A DNA stretch of 6,928 nt from Nitrospinota bacterium (GTDB lineage Bacteria; Nitrospinota; Nitrospinia; UBA9942), in assembly GCA_016234205.1 (NCBI GenBank), contig JACRGN010000037.1, positions 1-6,928 on the forward strand, written 5' to 3'. Shown one piece after another: positions 1 through 5,652 of this stretch. Every line of letters starts with the position of its first letter. Position 1 is the first letter of the stretch. Under the pieces are notes generated by a model. That model saw only the letters and a list, made by a program, of their open reading frames with translations. It had not been told where the DNA came from and ran no database searches. The translations under genes and the position numbers were made by a program.

Positions 1-1209
1 GTGGGATTTGCAATTACTCTTGGTGTTGGTATTCATCAGATATTTACCCCAAAAATCACATCTCCCCTCAGGGGAGAGGGAGAGGGTGAGGGGTGGTTTT
101 TCAAGAGGCAAAATTTATATATCCTCGTAGTATCTGCCATCATAATAAGTATATATTCCTTTGGTGTCATACAGAGAAACAAGATATGGCTTAATGGTTA
201 TTCTTTATGGTCTGATATTGTAAGGAAGATGCCTGAGAGTAGTAAAGCACACTATAACATGGGGAATGCCTCTAGTGAGCAAGGTCAGTTGGATGAGGCT
301 ATAAAGGAGCTTAAGTTGGCATTATCCCTAAAACCAGACTATGCCGAGGCACATAATGGACTTGGAATTGCCTATGCTAAACAAGGGCAGTTAGATGAAG
401 CAATAAAGGAATATACGCTGGCATTAACCCTAAAGTCAAACTTTGCCGAAGCACATAATAACCTTGGAAATGTCTATGAGAAACAGGGACAGCTTGATGA
501 ATCGATAAAGGAATATAGGATAGCAATAAAAATTAATCCTGATTTTGCCGTGGCATATAATAACCTTGGGAATGTCTACTTTAAGCAAGGTCGGATAGAT
601 GAGGCAATAAAGGAATATCAGATTACCCTTGAACTTAAACCTGACTATCCAGCATCTCATTATAATCTTGGGAATGTCTACTTTAAGCAAGGGCGGTTAG
701 AAGATGCAATAAAGGAATATCAGATTGCCCTTGAACTTAAACCTGACTATCCAACGGCTCATATTAATCTTGGAAATGCTTACGATGATAAAGGGCGGTT
801 AGAAGATGCAATAAAGGAATATCAGATTGCCCTTGAACTTAAATCTGATTTCGTAGAGGCTTATAATAATTTAGGGCTTGTCTACTCTAAACAAGGTAAG
901 TTTGATGATGCAATAAAGAATTACCTGATAGCGATAAGAATTAAGCCCGAACTTTCAGAGGCTTATGGTAATCTTGGGCTTGCTTATAATATGTTAGGAC
1001 AGGTAGATGAGGCAATAAAGGCATATTTTACCTTCCTAAAACTTAATCCTGATGACGCTGTTGCTCATTATAATCTGGCTTTGACCTACAATAGAAAGGG
1101 TCTAAAAGATGAAGTTATAAAAGAATTAGAAACCGCATTAAAGCTAAAACCCGATTATCAACTTGCCAGACAGGCACTTGAGGCGATTCGGAACAAAAAA
1201 CCTGATTAG
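1..1209 (+). CDS. Membrane-anchored TPR protein, 3' part (5' end outside window)
   Basis: This frame is open from the first base and ends at TAG 1207-1209. The GTG at position 1 is probably an internal codon, because the first visible residues already look like the end of a membrane segment. A clear transmembrane helix follows at about residues 38-56. Next comes 'RNKIW..GYSLWSDIVRKMP', a signature of the junction between a multi-pass, glycosyltransferase-like membrane domain (TMTC/DUF1736-type) and its TPR tail. Residues 83-388 are nine consecutive 34-residue TPR units (pattern A..NLG..Y...G..deAi.ey..al.l.Pd), and a tenth begins before the stop. TPR arrays bind proteins; the partner cannot be told from the sequence. 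If the family guess is right, the missing N-terminal part would be an integral-membrane domain, possibly a glycosyltransferase. Residues 20-31 (TSPLRGEGEGEG) are encoded by a palindromic repeat and look like an insertion in the loop before the helix. Confidence is high for TPR and moderate for the membrane-enzyme family. Confidence 0.88.
   Translation: MGFAITLGVGIHQIFTPKITSPLRGEGEGEGWFFKRQNLYILVVSAIIISIYSFGVIQRNKIWLNGYSLWSDIVRKMPESSKAHYNMGNASSEQGQLDEAIKELKLALSLKPDYAEAHNGLGIAYAKQGQLDEAIKEYTLALTLKSNFAEAHNNLGNVYEKQGQLDESIKEYRIAIKINPDFAVAYNNLGNVYFKQGRIDEAIKEYQITLELKPDYPASHYNLGNVYFKQGRLEDAIKEYQIALELKPDYPTAHINLGNAYDDKGRLEDAIKEYQIALELKSDFVEAYNNLGLVYSKQGKFDDAIKNYLIAIRIKPELSEAYGNLGLAYNMLGQVDEAIKAYFTFLKLNPDDAVAHYNLALTYNRKGLKDEVIKELETALKLKPDYQLARQALEAIRNKKPD
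61..97. repeat. G+C-rich palindrome plus purine run inside the TPR gene
   Basis: Positions 61-77 are a perfect inverted repeat, TCTCCCC-TCA-GGGGAGA. It is followed by a GGGAGAGGGTGAGGGG purine run to about 93-97. It lies in frame in the TPR gene and encodes a Gly/Glu-rich loop (SPLRGEGEGEG) between two hydrophobic segments. The base composition differs sharply from the A+T-rich surroundings. It resembles dispersed palindromic repeats common in intergenic DNA of environmental bacteria; that family link is from memory and unverified. Confidence 0.6.
247..1164 (+). repeat. Tandem 102-bp repeats encoding nine TPR units
   Basis: Nine 34-codon units run without indels from residue 83 to residue 388. 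Most are diverged at DNA level. The helix-B segments of units 4-6 (around 599-651, 701-753 and 803-855) are nearly identical, sharing GCAATAAAGGAATATCAGAT followed by a CCCTTGAACTTAAA run. This suggests recent unit amplification or gene conversion in the middle of the array. Confidence 0.85.
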
Positions 1210-1274
1210 CCACAGACAGATACGGACTTTAAAAAGTAACAAAGAGTCAAAGTAAAAAAATTGCTAAAAAATAC

Positions 1275-1303
1275 TTGACAAGCATTTAAGTTAAGTCTAT
1301 ATT
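1275..1303 (+). promoter_or_regulatory. Sigma70-type promoter for the HAF-repeat gene
   Basis: A perfect -35 hexamer TTGACA (1275-1280) is followed after exactly 17 bases by TATATT (1298-1303). Transcription would start near 1310 and give a leader of about 50 bases before the ATG at 1361. No operator or riboswitch-like structure is evident in the leader. The promoter supports transcription of the secreted repeat gene independently of the TPR gene upstream. Confidence 0.7.
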
Positions 1304-1345
1304 TCCCACCATAATCAAAGGTTAAAAATGTAACAAATTATTATC

Positions 1346-1353
1346 AAGGAGGG
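1346..1353 (+). promoter_or_regulatory. Strong Shine-Dalgarno fixing the start at 1361
   Basis: AAGGAGGG lies seven bases before ATG 1361. Together with the signal peptide that begins there, it fixes the start of the HAF-repeat gene. Confidence 0.85.
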
Positions 1354-1360
1354 TATTTTT

Positions 1361-1729
1361 ATGAGAAGATTTTTGGAAAGCAGCAAAAGGTTCTTTTTTA
1401 TTAGTTTGTTAGTGGTAGGGTTATTGTTGATAGAAAAAGGGTCGGCGTGGGCAATAAGTTATACAATTACTGATTTGGGGACACTTCCAGGTGGAAATCA
1501 GAGCTATGCCTATGGTATTAACAATTCCGGTCAGGTAGTTGGATCGGCATTCACCGAGGCTGGTTATTATCATGCCTTTCTCTATAGTGGTGGTGTGATG
1601 CAAGATTTAGGAACACTCGGTGGAACTCATAGCTTTGCCTCAGGGATTAACGATTCCGGTCAGGTGGTGGTAGTTCAGGAACTTCCACCAGTGGCGATTA
1701 TCATGCCTTTCTTTATAGTGGAGGGGTGA
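1361..1729 (+). CDS. Secreted HAF-repeat protein, N-terminal fragment (frameshifted)
   Basis: Residues 1-31 form a Sec signal peptide: basic MRRFLESSKR, a hydrophobic core FFFISLLVVGLLL, and an AWA cleavage site before ISYTITDLG. The mature part holds one complete HAF unit of 44 residues (DLGTLPGG...YGINNSGQVVG...YHAFLYSGGVMQ) and about half of a second. After GINDSGQVV the frame is lost: the last residues (VVQELPPVAIIMPFFIVEG) do not match the repeat, and TGA follows at 1727-1729. The +2 frame continues the same unit perfectly (GSSGTSTSGDYHAFLYSGG). Adding one base near 1668 (GTGGTGG to GTGGTTGG) would join this frame to the next one as a single protein of about 660 residues. HAF repeats (extracellular repeat, TIGR02913-type) occur in exported proteins of unknown function. 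This is either a real frameshift or a sequencing or assembly error in repetitive DNA. Confidence 0.85.
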   Translation: MRRFLESSKRFFFISLLVVGLLLIEKGSAWAISYTITDLGTLPGGNQSYAYGINNSGQVVGSAFTEAGYYHAFLYSGGVMQDLGTLGGTHSFASGINDSGQVVVVQELPPVAIIMPFFIVEG

Positions 1730-2133
1730 TGCAAGATTTGGGAACACTTCCAGGTGGGAATTATAGCTATGCCTATGGTATTAACAATTCCGGTCAGGTG
1801 GTTGGATCGGCATTCACCGAGGCTGGTTATTATCATGCCTTTCTCTATAGTGGAGGGGTGATGCAAGATTTAGGAACACTCCCAGGTGGAAATGAGAGCT
1901 ATGCCCTTGGTATTAACAATTCCGGTCAGGTAGTTGGATGGGCAACCACCGGGGCTGGTTATTATCATGCCTTCCTTTACAGTGGAGGGGTGATGCAAGA
2001 TTTGAATGACCTCATTCCAGCAGGTTCAGGATGGGAATTAGCAGATGCACGAGATATTAATAACCTCGGTCAAATTGTAGGCTATGGTTCAATTAATGGT
2101 AATACCCATGCCTTCCTCATGACACCAGTTTCT
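1472..2133 (+). repeat. Tandem 132-bp HAF repeats (five units)
   Basis: Units lie at 1472-1603, 1604-1734 (131 bp, carrying the deletion), 1735-1866, 1867-1998 and a divergent terminal unit at 1999-2133. Each full unit encodes 44 residues: DLGTLPGG, then GINNSGQVVG, then YHAFLYSGGVMQ. Units 1 and 3 are almost identical in DNA, including over 50 identical bases across the GGATCGGCATTCACCGAGG region, while unit 2 differs. That pattern fits duplication of a two-unit block or gene conversion. Confidence 0.9.
1664..1670 (+). other. Probable single-base deletion splitting the HAF gene
   Basis: The sister copies read CAGGTGGTTGGATCG or CAGGTAGTTGGATCG, whereas this copy reads CAGGTGGTGGTAGTT, one T short. 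The marker GTGATGCAAGATTT starts at 1595, 1726, 1858 and 1990, giving spacings of 131, 132 and 132. The unit with the frame break is therefore exactly one base short of the 132-bp period. This locates the lesion independently of the translated protein. Confidence 0.88.
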
Positions 2134-3342
2134 GTCCAATACACCCTCACAATCACAAAAGCAGACACAGGCAGTGGCACAGTAACAAGCAGTCCTGCAG
2201 GTATAGACTGCAGTGCAGACTGTTCAGAAGCCTATAACTCTGCTACAGTAGTTACACTCACACCAACACCCGATGCAGGCTCATACTTTGCAGGCTGGAG
2301 TGGTGATGCAGATTGTTCAGATGGAGTAGTGACAATGGATATAGACAAGACATGCACAGCCCTATTTACACTAAATGCCTATAACCTTAATATAACCATC
2401 AACCCCCCAGCAGGCGGAACAGTAACAGCCCCTGGCATAAACTGTCCGGGAGACTGCACAGAATCATATAACTATGGAAACAACATAACACTTACAGCAG
2501 CAGCAAATACAGGATATACATTTGACAGCTGGACAAACTGCGATTCACCATCAGGTAACCAATGCACCATGACAATGAACTCTGACAAAACAGTAACAGC
2601 CAACTTTACCTCCACATCCATTCAATATACCCTTGCAATAGCAAAGTCAGGAGAAGGCTCAGTTACAATAGTTAGCAGTCCTCTTGGTATAAACTGCGGA
2701 ACGGATTGTCAGGAGGATTACAATGCCAATACTGTTGTAACCCTTACTGTAACCCCTGAACCTGGTACTATTTTCACAGGATGGGCTGGAAGTGAAGATT
2801 GTTCTGACGGTATAGTAACAGTAGATGCCACAAAAACATGCTGGGCTACATTTACCAAGCCCAGACTTGCAATAAATAAATCAGGAGAAGGGTCAGTAAC
2901 AATAACCAGCACCCCCGCAGGAATTGACTGTGGAACGAACTGCATATCCGTTTTTGATGCAAACACAGTCGTAACCCTATCAGCCATTCCAGAACCCGGA
3001 ACAATATTTACAGGTTTTGCAGGTGATGCCGATTGTTCTGATGGTGTCCTAACGATGGATACCCCTGACATGAAGACATGCTGGGCTATATTTGACAAGC
3101 CTACACTTGCAATAGCTAAGGGAGGCAGCGGCACAGGGACAGTAGTAAGCAGCCCATCTGGCATAGACTGTGGTGCGGATTGCACAGAGGTTTATAATGA
3201 AAATACTATTGTAACCCTTACAGCAACACCTGACACTGGCTCAACCTTCTCATACTGGGGCGGTAATGCCGATTGCTCTGATGGTATAGTAACTATGGAT
3301 GCCAGTAAGACATGCTGGGCTATATTTGATATGACACCGTAA
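1726..3342 (+). CDS. HAF / InlB-like Cys-repeat protein, main fragment after frameshift
   Basis: This is the larger, downstream part of the secreted repeat protein that begins at 1361. The GTG at 1726 only marks where the in-frame repeat could start translation. The frame is homologous to HAF sequence further upstream, and this part alone has no signal peptide. Residues 4-136 are HAF units 3-5. Residues 137-538 are five repeats of about 80 residues, at nt 2134-2379, 2380-2619, 2620-2859, 2860-3099 and 3100-3339. They resemble divergent InlB B-repeats (GTVTSSP.GIDC..DC...Y...TVVTLT..P..GS.F.GW.G..DCSDG..TMD..KTC.A.F). Most carry four cysteines, suggesting two disulfides in an exported environment. 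No C-terminal anchor (LPXTG, PEP-CTERM or transmembrane helix) is visible; the protein ends IFDMTP. It is probably an extracellular or surface protein; ligand unknown. Local reinitiation is conceivable, since GGAGG precedes the overlapping GTGATG, but the product would stay cytoplasmic. Confidence 0.85.
   Translation: MMQDLGTLPGGNYSYAYGINNSGQVVGSAFTEAGYYHAFLYSGGVMQDLGTLPGGNESYALGINNSGQVVGWATTGAGYYHAFLYSGGVMQDLNDLIPAGSGWELADARDINNLGQIVGYGSINGNTHAFLMTPVSVQYTLTITKADTGSGTVTSSPAGIDCSADCSEAYNSATVVTLTPTPDAGSYFAGWSGDADCSDGVVTMDIDKTCTALFTLNAYNLNITINPPAGGTVTAPGINCPGDCTESYNYGNNITLTAAANTGYTFDSWTNCDSPSGNQCTMTMNSDKTVTANFTSTSIQYTLAIAKSGEGSVTIVSSPLGINCGTDCQEDYNANTVVTLTVTPEPGTIFTGWAGSEDCSDGIVTVDATKTCWATFTKPRLAINKSGEGSVTITSTPAGIDCGTNCISVFDANTVVTLSAIPEPGTIFTGFAGDADCSDGVLTMDTPDMKTCWAIFDKPTLAIAKGGSGTGTVVSSPSGIDCGADCTEVYNENTIVTLTATPDTGSTFSYWGGNADCSDGIVTMDASKTCWAIFDMTP
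2134..3339 (+). repeat. Five Cys-containing InlB-like repeats (~80 codons each)
   Basis: The repeats are 82, 80, 80, 80 and 80 codons long and contiguous to the stop. Repeats 1, 3, 4 and 5 share GI(D/N)C..(D/N)C, DCSDG and KTC. Repeat 2 keeps the first Cys pair, but its second pair is relocated to NCDSPSGNQC, and KTC is replaced by KTV. Repeats 3-5 share the ending TCWA.F followed by a linker, so they are the more closely related subgroup. Confidence 0.85.
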
Positions 3343-3588
3343 CACTTATCTATGATAGTGTCTAATGAAAAAGTAATGGATTTCTATTGAACTTAAGGAG
3401 AGGGGCTCTACCCCCTCCAAACAACCCCCCTTACTCCCTTTGTTAAGGGGGACTACTTCCAAAAAAAAGGATACGATTAATCGGGTCATCAACCCCCCCC
3501 TCTTTATAGGAGATTAGAGGAGTTTGCCTGTGCAGGCAGACGCTGTGTAATCTGTGTCTATCTTCTATGTATTTTGTAGATTAAAATA
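3343..3588. other. Gene-free spacer with several short palindromes
   Basis: No coding signal is seen here. A perfect 8-bp inverted repeat CCCCCTTA/TAAGGGGG lies at 3426-3433 and 3444-3451. A looser GGAGAGGGG/CCCCCTCC stem lies just before it (about 3397-3420). TGCCTG-TG-CAGGCA is a perfect palindrome at 3525-3538. CTGTGTAATCTGTGTCTATC (3543-3562) resembles one arm of the ACCACAG-family repeat seen at 5368-5436. A weak hairpin (about 3341-3361) follows the HAF stop but has no T-run, so no terminator is called. A possible but poor promoter, TTGCCT-16 bases-TGTAAT (3524-3551), precedes the ATP-grasp gene. Confidence 0.6.
3426..3451. repeat. C/G-rich inverted repeat, 8-bp perfect stem
   Basis: CCCCCTTA and TAAGGGGG flank a 10-base loop (CTCCCTTTGT). 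The G+C-rich stem stands out from the surroundings. It resembles the dispersed 'CCCCCTT...TTAAGGGGGA' repeats of environmental genomes. No T-tract follows on the plus strand, which argues against an intrinsic terminator for the HAF gene. Confidence 0.55.
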
Positions 3589-4515
3589 ATGTATCTTGGG
3601 CTTGATTTTCTCATCAGTAAAAATAATCTCTCCTTACTTCTTGAAGTCAATATTGGATTACCGGGCGGGGCTTTTGAGTATGACCTTGCCTACCGAACCA
3701 TTCATAACAAACCTTCTACTGTCTATAATTTAATAGAAAAGATTTCCCACAGCAAATATCAAAAAAGTTTCAGGGATTATATCAATTCTTTAGATTATAA
3801 AGAGGAACTGACATCTCTAAAATCATGGATAGATGGAGCAGGTCCATTTCCTAAAAAATATTCCCCTATACTCAGGCTTGAAGATAAGTGGGTGCAGTAT
3901 CAACTCCTCTTAAATAATGGCTTTCATCTCCCATACACAGAACTCTATGACCCCGGAAATAAAGGGCAGGTTGCAAGCTTGCTAAAGAGATTTGGCAAGT
4001 TTGTAATTAAACCCCGCTCAGGGAGACACGGAAGATGCATAAAAATAATTGATAGTAAAAACACTTTTAATTTAGATAAACCCTCCCGTATGCCTTTCAC
4101 CCTTCAGGAGTATATAGAATCAAAGGTTGAGGATTATCATTACTCTGTCAGGAGTGTGTCTTTTGATGGAGAGTTTATATGCGTGATTGGCTATATTGTT
4201 AGGGGAGATATTTCCTACAAGGGGAGTGCTGTACTAATTGAGTCGGGAGAAGATGTTACCCTGCGAGACAGAGAATTTAATATCATTAATTATCCACAGA
4301 TGTCATGGGAAGGGGAAATCTGGTATGAAGGCAAGATTCCAGAGCATCTGAAAGAAAATTTAATTGGTGAAAGGGTAGCTGAGACAATTCTCTACCTCCC
4401 CAAACATGCAATCAATGAGATTAAAGAAATATCCAAACAGATAGGAAAATTATACATGAATATAAAACCAGAAAAATTACAGAAGGCTTGGTTTGAAGAA
4501 GGAGATAACCTTTGA
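3589..4515 (+). CDS. ATP-grasp-like protein with permuted segment order
   Basis: This 308-residue protein has ATP-grasp signatures. RLEDKWVQYQLLLNNGFHLP (97-116) resembles the entry to the fold. KFVIKPRSGRHGRCIKII (137-154), with Lys141, resembles the nucleotide-binding Lys/Gly loop. TLQEYIES (171-178) and YSVRSVSFDGEFICVI (185-200) follow in the usual order. The segment that normally closes the fold, LGLDFLI...LLLEVN.GLPGG (3-27; candidate metal ligands Asp6, Glu19, Asn21), is at the N-terminus. The C-terminus stops at EISKQIGKLY, exactly where that segment would be expected. This suggests a circularly permuted ATP-grasp (compare CP_ATPgrasp families), or the tail of one truncated copy fused to a second. 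ATP-grasp enzymes join carboxylates to amines or thiols; the substrate here is unknown. The start is weak: no Shine-Dalgarno, and TAG at 3577-3579 blocks extension, so 5' truncation next to the repeat-rich spacer is possible. Its 3' end overlaps the convergent protease gene by 39 bp. Confidence 0.7.
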   Translation: MYLGLDFLISKNNLSLLLEVNIGLPGGAFEYDLAYRTIHNKPSTVYNLIEKISHSKYQKSFRDYINSLDYKEELTSLKSWIDGAGPFPKKYSPILRLEDKWVQYQLLLNNGFHLPYTELYDPGNKGQVASLLKRFGKFVIKPRSGRHGRCIKIIDSKNTFNLDKPSRMPFTLQEYIESKVEDYHYSVRSVSFDGEFICVIGYIVRGDISYKGSAVLIESGEDVTLRDREFNIINYPQMSWEGEIWYEGKIPEHLKENLIGERVAETILYLPKHAINEIKEISKQIGKLYMNIKPEKLQKAWFEEGDNL

Positions 4516-5346
4516 TGCCTCCATTCCCAAAACTTCATTAAAAGTATGTTTTGTCAGTGCCTCTTGAACCGCCCTGTAGCCTAAATAATAATCAGTCCTG
4601 CCGGGAGAGCCTTGACCAAGAGAGCCTGCTTTATAAAATCGGCTTAGATTCCCCAGTGTCCCTCTTGCCTTTTGAAAATTATCCCATATAACTGATTCAT
4701 GAGATTGACACCAGTCATATTCCCATTTCTGATAAAAAAGATAATCCATTGGCGAATTGTTAGGATAGATAACCTCAGAAAAATATGTTGCCATACCTTC
4801 GCCCACCACATGCTCCTCAAATGGAGTAACAGAGAGTAGTTCTGAATGCCCCATTTTAATATTACCCCCATAGGCTTCCATTACGCCGGGTATTGTATCC
4901 CTTCCTGCATGTCCCAATTCATGTGCGAGGACAAGGTCAAAATAAATTTCATTATCTTGAGGATAGTCCAACCCTACATAAATATTTGGCATCCCATTCT
5001 CATAGATGGTTATCCCCTCTTCCCCTCCTAATGTAAAGAGCAAGATAATATTTCCCGGAATAACCCTCTTTAAAAGAATCTCCGCCTTATCAACAGTTAA
5101 TCTTGCCCTCTCAGGGTAACCCAATGACTCAAGTTTTTTAATGAGCCTCCTGTAAAACTCTAAATCTGTCTCATCAAGAACTGAAAATATATCCTTTTTA
5201 CGGAGAAATTTTTGATTCAATAAAAGGGTGAGCAAGAATTTATTTGGCATTAAATAATATCTTTCAAATGCCTCCCTTTTCCCCTCTGTCTCTGCCTTTT
5301 CAACAAAGGCTTTAAAATCATCTATCAAGTAATGGATTCTTGACAT
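4477..5346 (-). CDS. Predicted zinc-dependent protease, DUF2268-like
   Basis: The protein is 289 residues from ATG at 5346-5344, ending at TAA 4479-4477. HELGH at residues 142-146 (His142, Glu143, His146) is a gluzincin-type HEXXH zinc site. Glu183 in GEGMATYF is a good third ligand, as in the EG.A motif of DUF2268 (YjaZ-like) predicted proteases. YYLGYRAVQEAL (254-265) matches the GY(R/K) motif near the end of that family. No signal peptide or membrane helix is visible, so it is probably cytoplasmic. The N-terminal 90 residues are helical and charged, without a recognised motif. The frame could extend to GTG 5373, but those nine codons lie in the repeat-flank sequence, so I prefer the internal ATG. 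The Shine-Dalgarno is weak (AGG about 13 bases upstream). It lies downstream of lnt on the same strand, separated by a repeat cluster, and overlaps the convergent ATP-grasp gene. The physiological substrate is unknown. Confidence 0.72.
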   Translation of the reverse strand: MSRIHYLIDDFKAFVEKAETEGKREAFERYYLMPNKFLLTLLLNQKFLRKKDIFSVLDETDLEFYRRLIKKLESLGYPERARLTVDKAEILLKRVIPGNIILLFTLGGEEGITIYENGMPNIYVGLDYPQDNEIYFDLVLAHELGHAGRDTIPGVMEAYGGNIKMGHSELLSVTPFEEHVVGEGMATYFSEVIYPNNSPMDYLFYQKWEYDWCQSHESVIWDNFQKARGTLGNLSRFYKAGSLGQGSPGRTDYYLGYRAVQEALTKHTFNEVLGMEASKVISFFKPSLL

Positions 5347-5367
5347 ATAAGAACAAAAACCTAATGA

Positions 5368-5436
5368 AACCACAGATAAACACAGATTAACACAGTTATT
5401 TTATTTTCAGCATTTACCTGTGTTCACCTGTGGTTA
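5368..5436. repeat. ACCACAG-type inverted repeat
   Basis: The left arm AACCACAGATAAACACAG continues ATTAACACAG. The right arm CTGTGTTCACCTGTGGTT is its imperfect reverse complement (about 15 of 18 positions match). The left arm contains short internal repeats of ACACAG spaced by about 10 bases. It is not a CRISPR: no uniform repeat and spacer pattern. Confidence 0.7.
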
Positions 5437-5475
5437 ATTTTATAATTTCCTATACATGAACAAAAACCTAATTTT

Positions 5476-5646
5476 CACCGCAGAGACGCAGAGGCACAGA
5501 GAAAATAAATGAAATTAAAAAGGAACCACGAGATTAACACAAGATTATCACAAGATTTTTTCATTAAATTTCTTGTGTCCATCTGGTGAAATCTTGTGGT
5601 TTTATTTGTTTTTGATTTTTCTCTGTGTCTCCGTGCCTCTGTGGCT
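5476..5646. repeat. CGCAGAGACGCAGAG-type inverted repeat (outer element)
   Basis: The left arm CACCGCAGAGACGCAGAG continues GCACAGAGAAA (5476-5503). The right arm TTTCTCTGTGTCTCCGTGCC continues TCTGTGGCTA (to 5646). The arms pair imperfectly over about 28 bases. The loop is occupied by the third repeat family, so this looks like an older element interrupted by a later insertion. Confidence 0.7.
5524..5602. repeat. ACCACGAGATTAACACAAG-type inverted repeat (inner element)
   Basis: The left arm AACCACGAGATTAACACAAG continues ATTATCACAAGATTTTTT. The right arm TTTCTTGTGTCCATCTGGTG continues AAATCTTGTGGTT. They form an imperfect long stem with a short loop. The element lies wholly inside the CGCAGAG-type element. 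Confidence 0.7.
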
Positions 5647-5652
5647 AATTTT

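Larger units (their letters stand above)
5347..5652. repeat. Spacer packed with modular, partly nested inverted repeats
   Basis: This 306-bp stretch between lnt and the protease gene has no coding potential. It contains three inverted-repeat families: ACCACAG type (5368-5436), CACCGCAGAGACGCAGAG type (arms 5476-5503 and 5616-5646) and AACCACGAGATTAACAC type (5524-5602). The third sits inside the loop of the second. Two modules are framed by the same flanks: GAACAAAAACCTAAT at 5351-5365 and 5458-5472, and TAATTTT(TT)ATAATTTCCTATAC ending at 5455 and 5668. The right flank is the lnt 3' end (codons for KYRKL and TAA), so part of the lnt tail is duplicated in the spacer. Confidence 0.8.

Noticed and set aside
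2718..3185. A 155-codon open frame on the minus strand
   Set aside because: It is the antisense of the InlB-like repeats, which have clear repeat-level protein conservation on the plus strand. The minus product matches no family I recognise and is itself repetitive only because the DNA is.
1726..3342. An independent gene starting at GTG 1726 or ATG 1729, preceded by GGAGG
   Set aside because: Every HAF unit carries the same GGAGGGGTGATG or a close variant as coding sequence. Repeat homology continues upstream in the same frame to about 1669, and this part alone has no signal peptide. A frameshifted single gene explains it better.
3341..3361. Intrinsic terminator after the HAF gene
   Set aside because: The stem (CACTTATC/GATAGTG) has a bulge, is A+T-rich, and no T-run follows.
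4644..5031. Open frames at 4644-4871 (minus) and 4846-5031 (plus)
   Set aside because: Both lie within the protease coding region, whose HELGH and EG motifs fall in another frame.
3589..5346. A peptide-modifying cluster made of an ATP-grasp ligase and a protease
   Set aside because: The genes are convergent, there is no plausible precursor peptide nearby and no transporter, and DUF2268-type proteases are not typical of such clusters.
5347..5373. GTG start at 5373 for the protease
   Set aside because: It would add nine residues encoded by the repeat-arm edge and the duplicated flank GAACAAAAACCTAAT, with no better ribosome binding site than the ATG at 5346.
5368..5646. A possible CRISPR array
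   Set aside because: The short CACAG and CACAAG units are unequal in length and spacing, and they form long inverted arms. There are no uniform 28-37-bp repeats with unique spacers and no cas genes.
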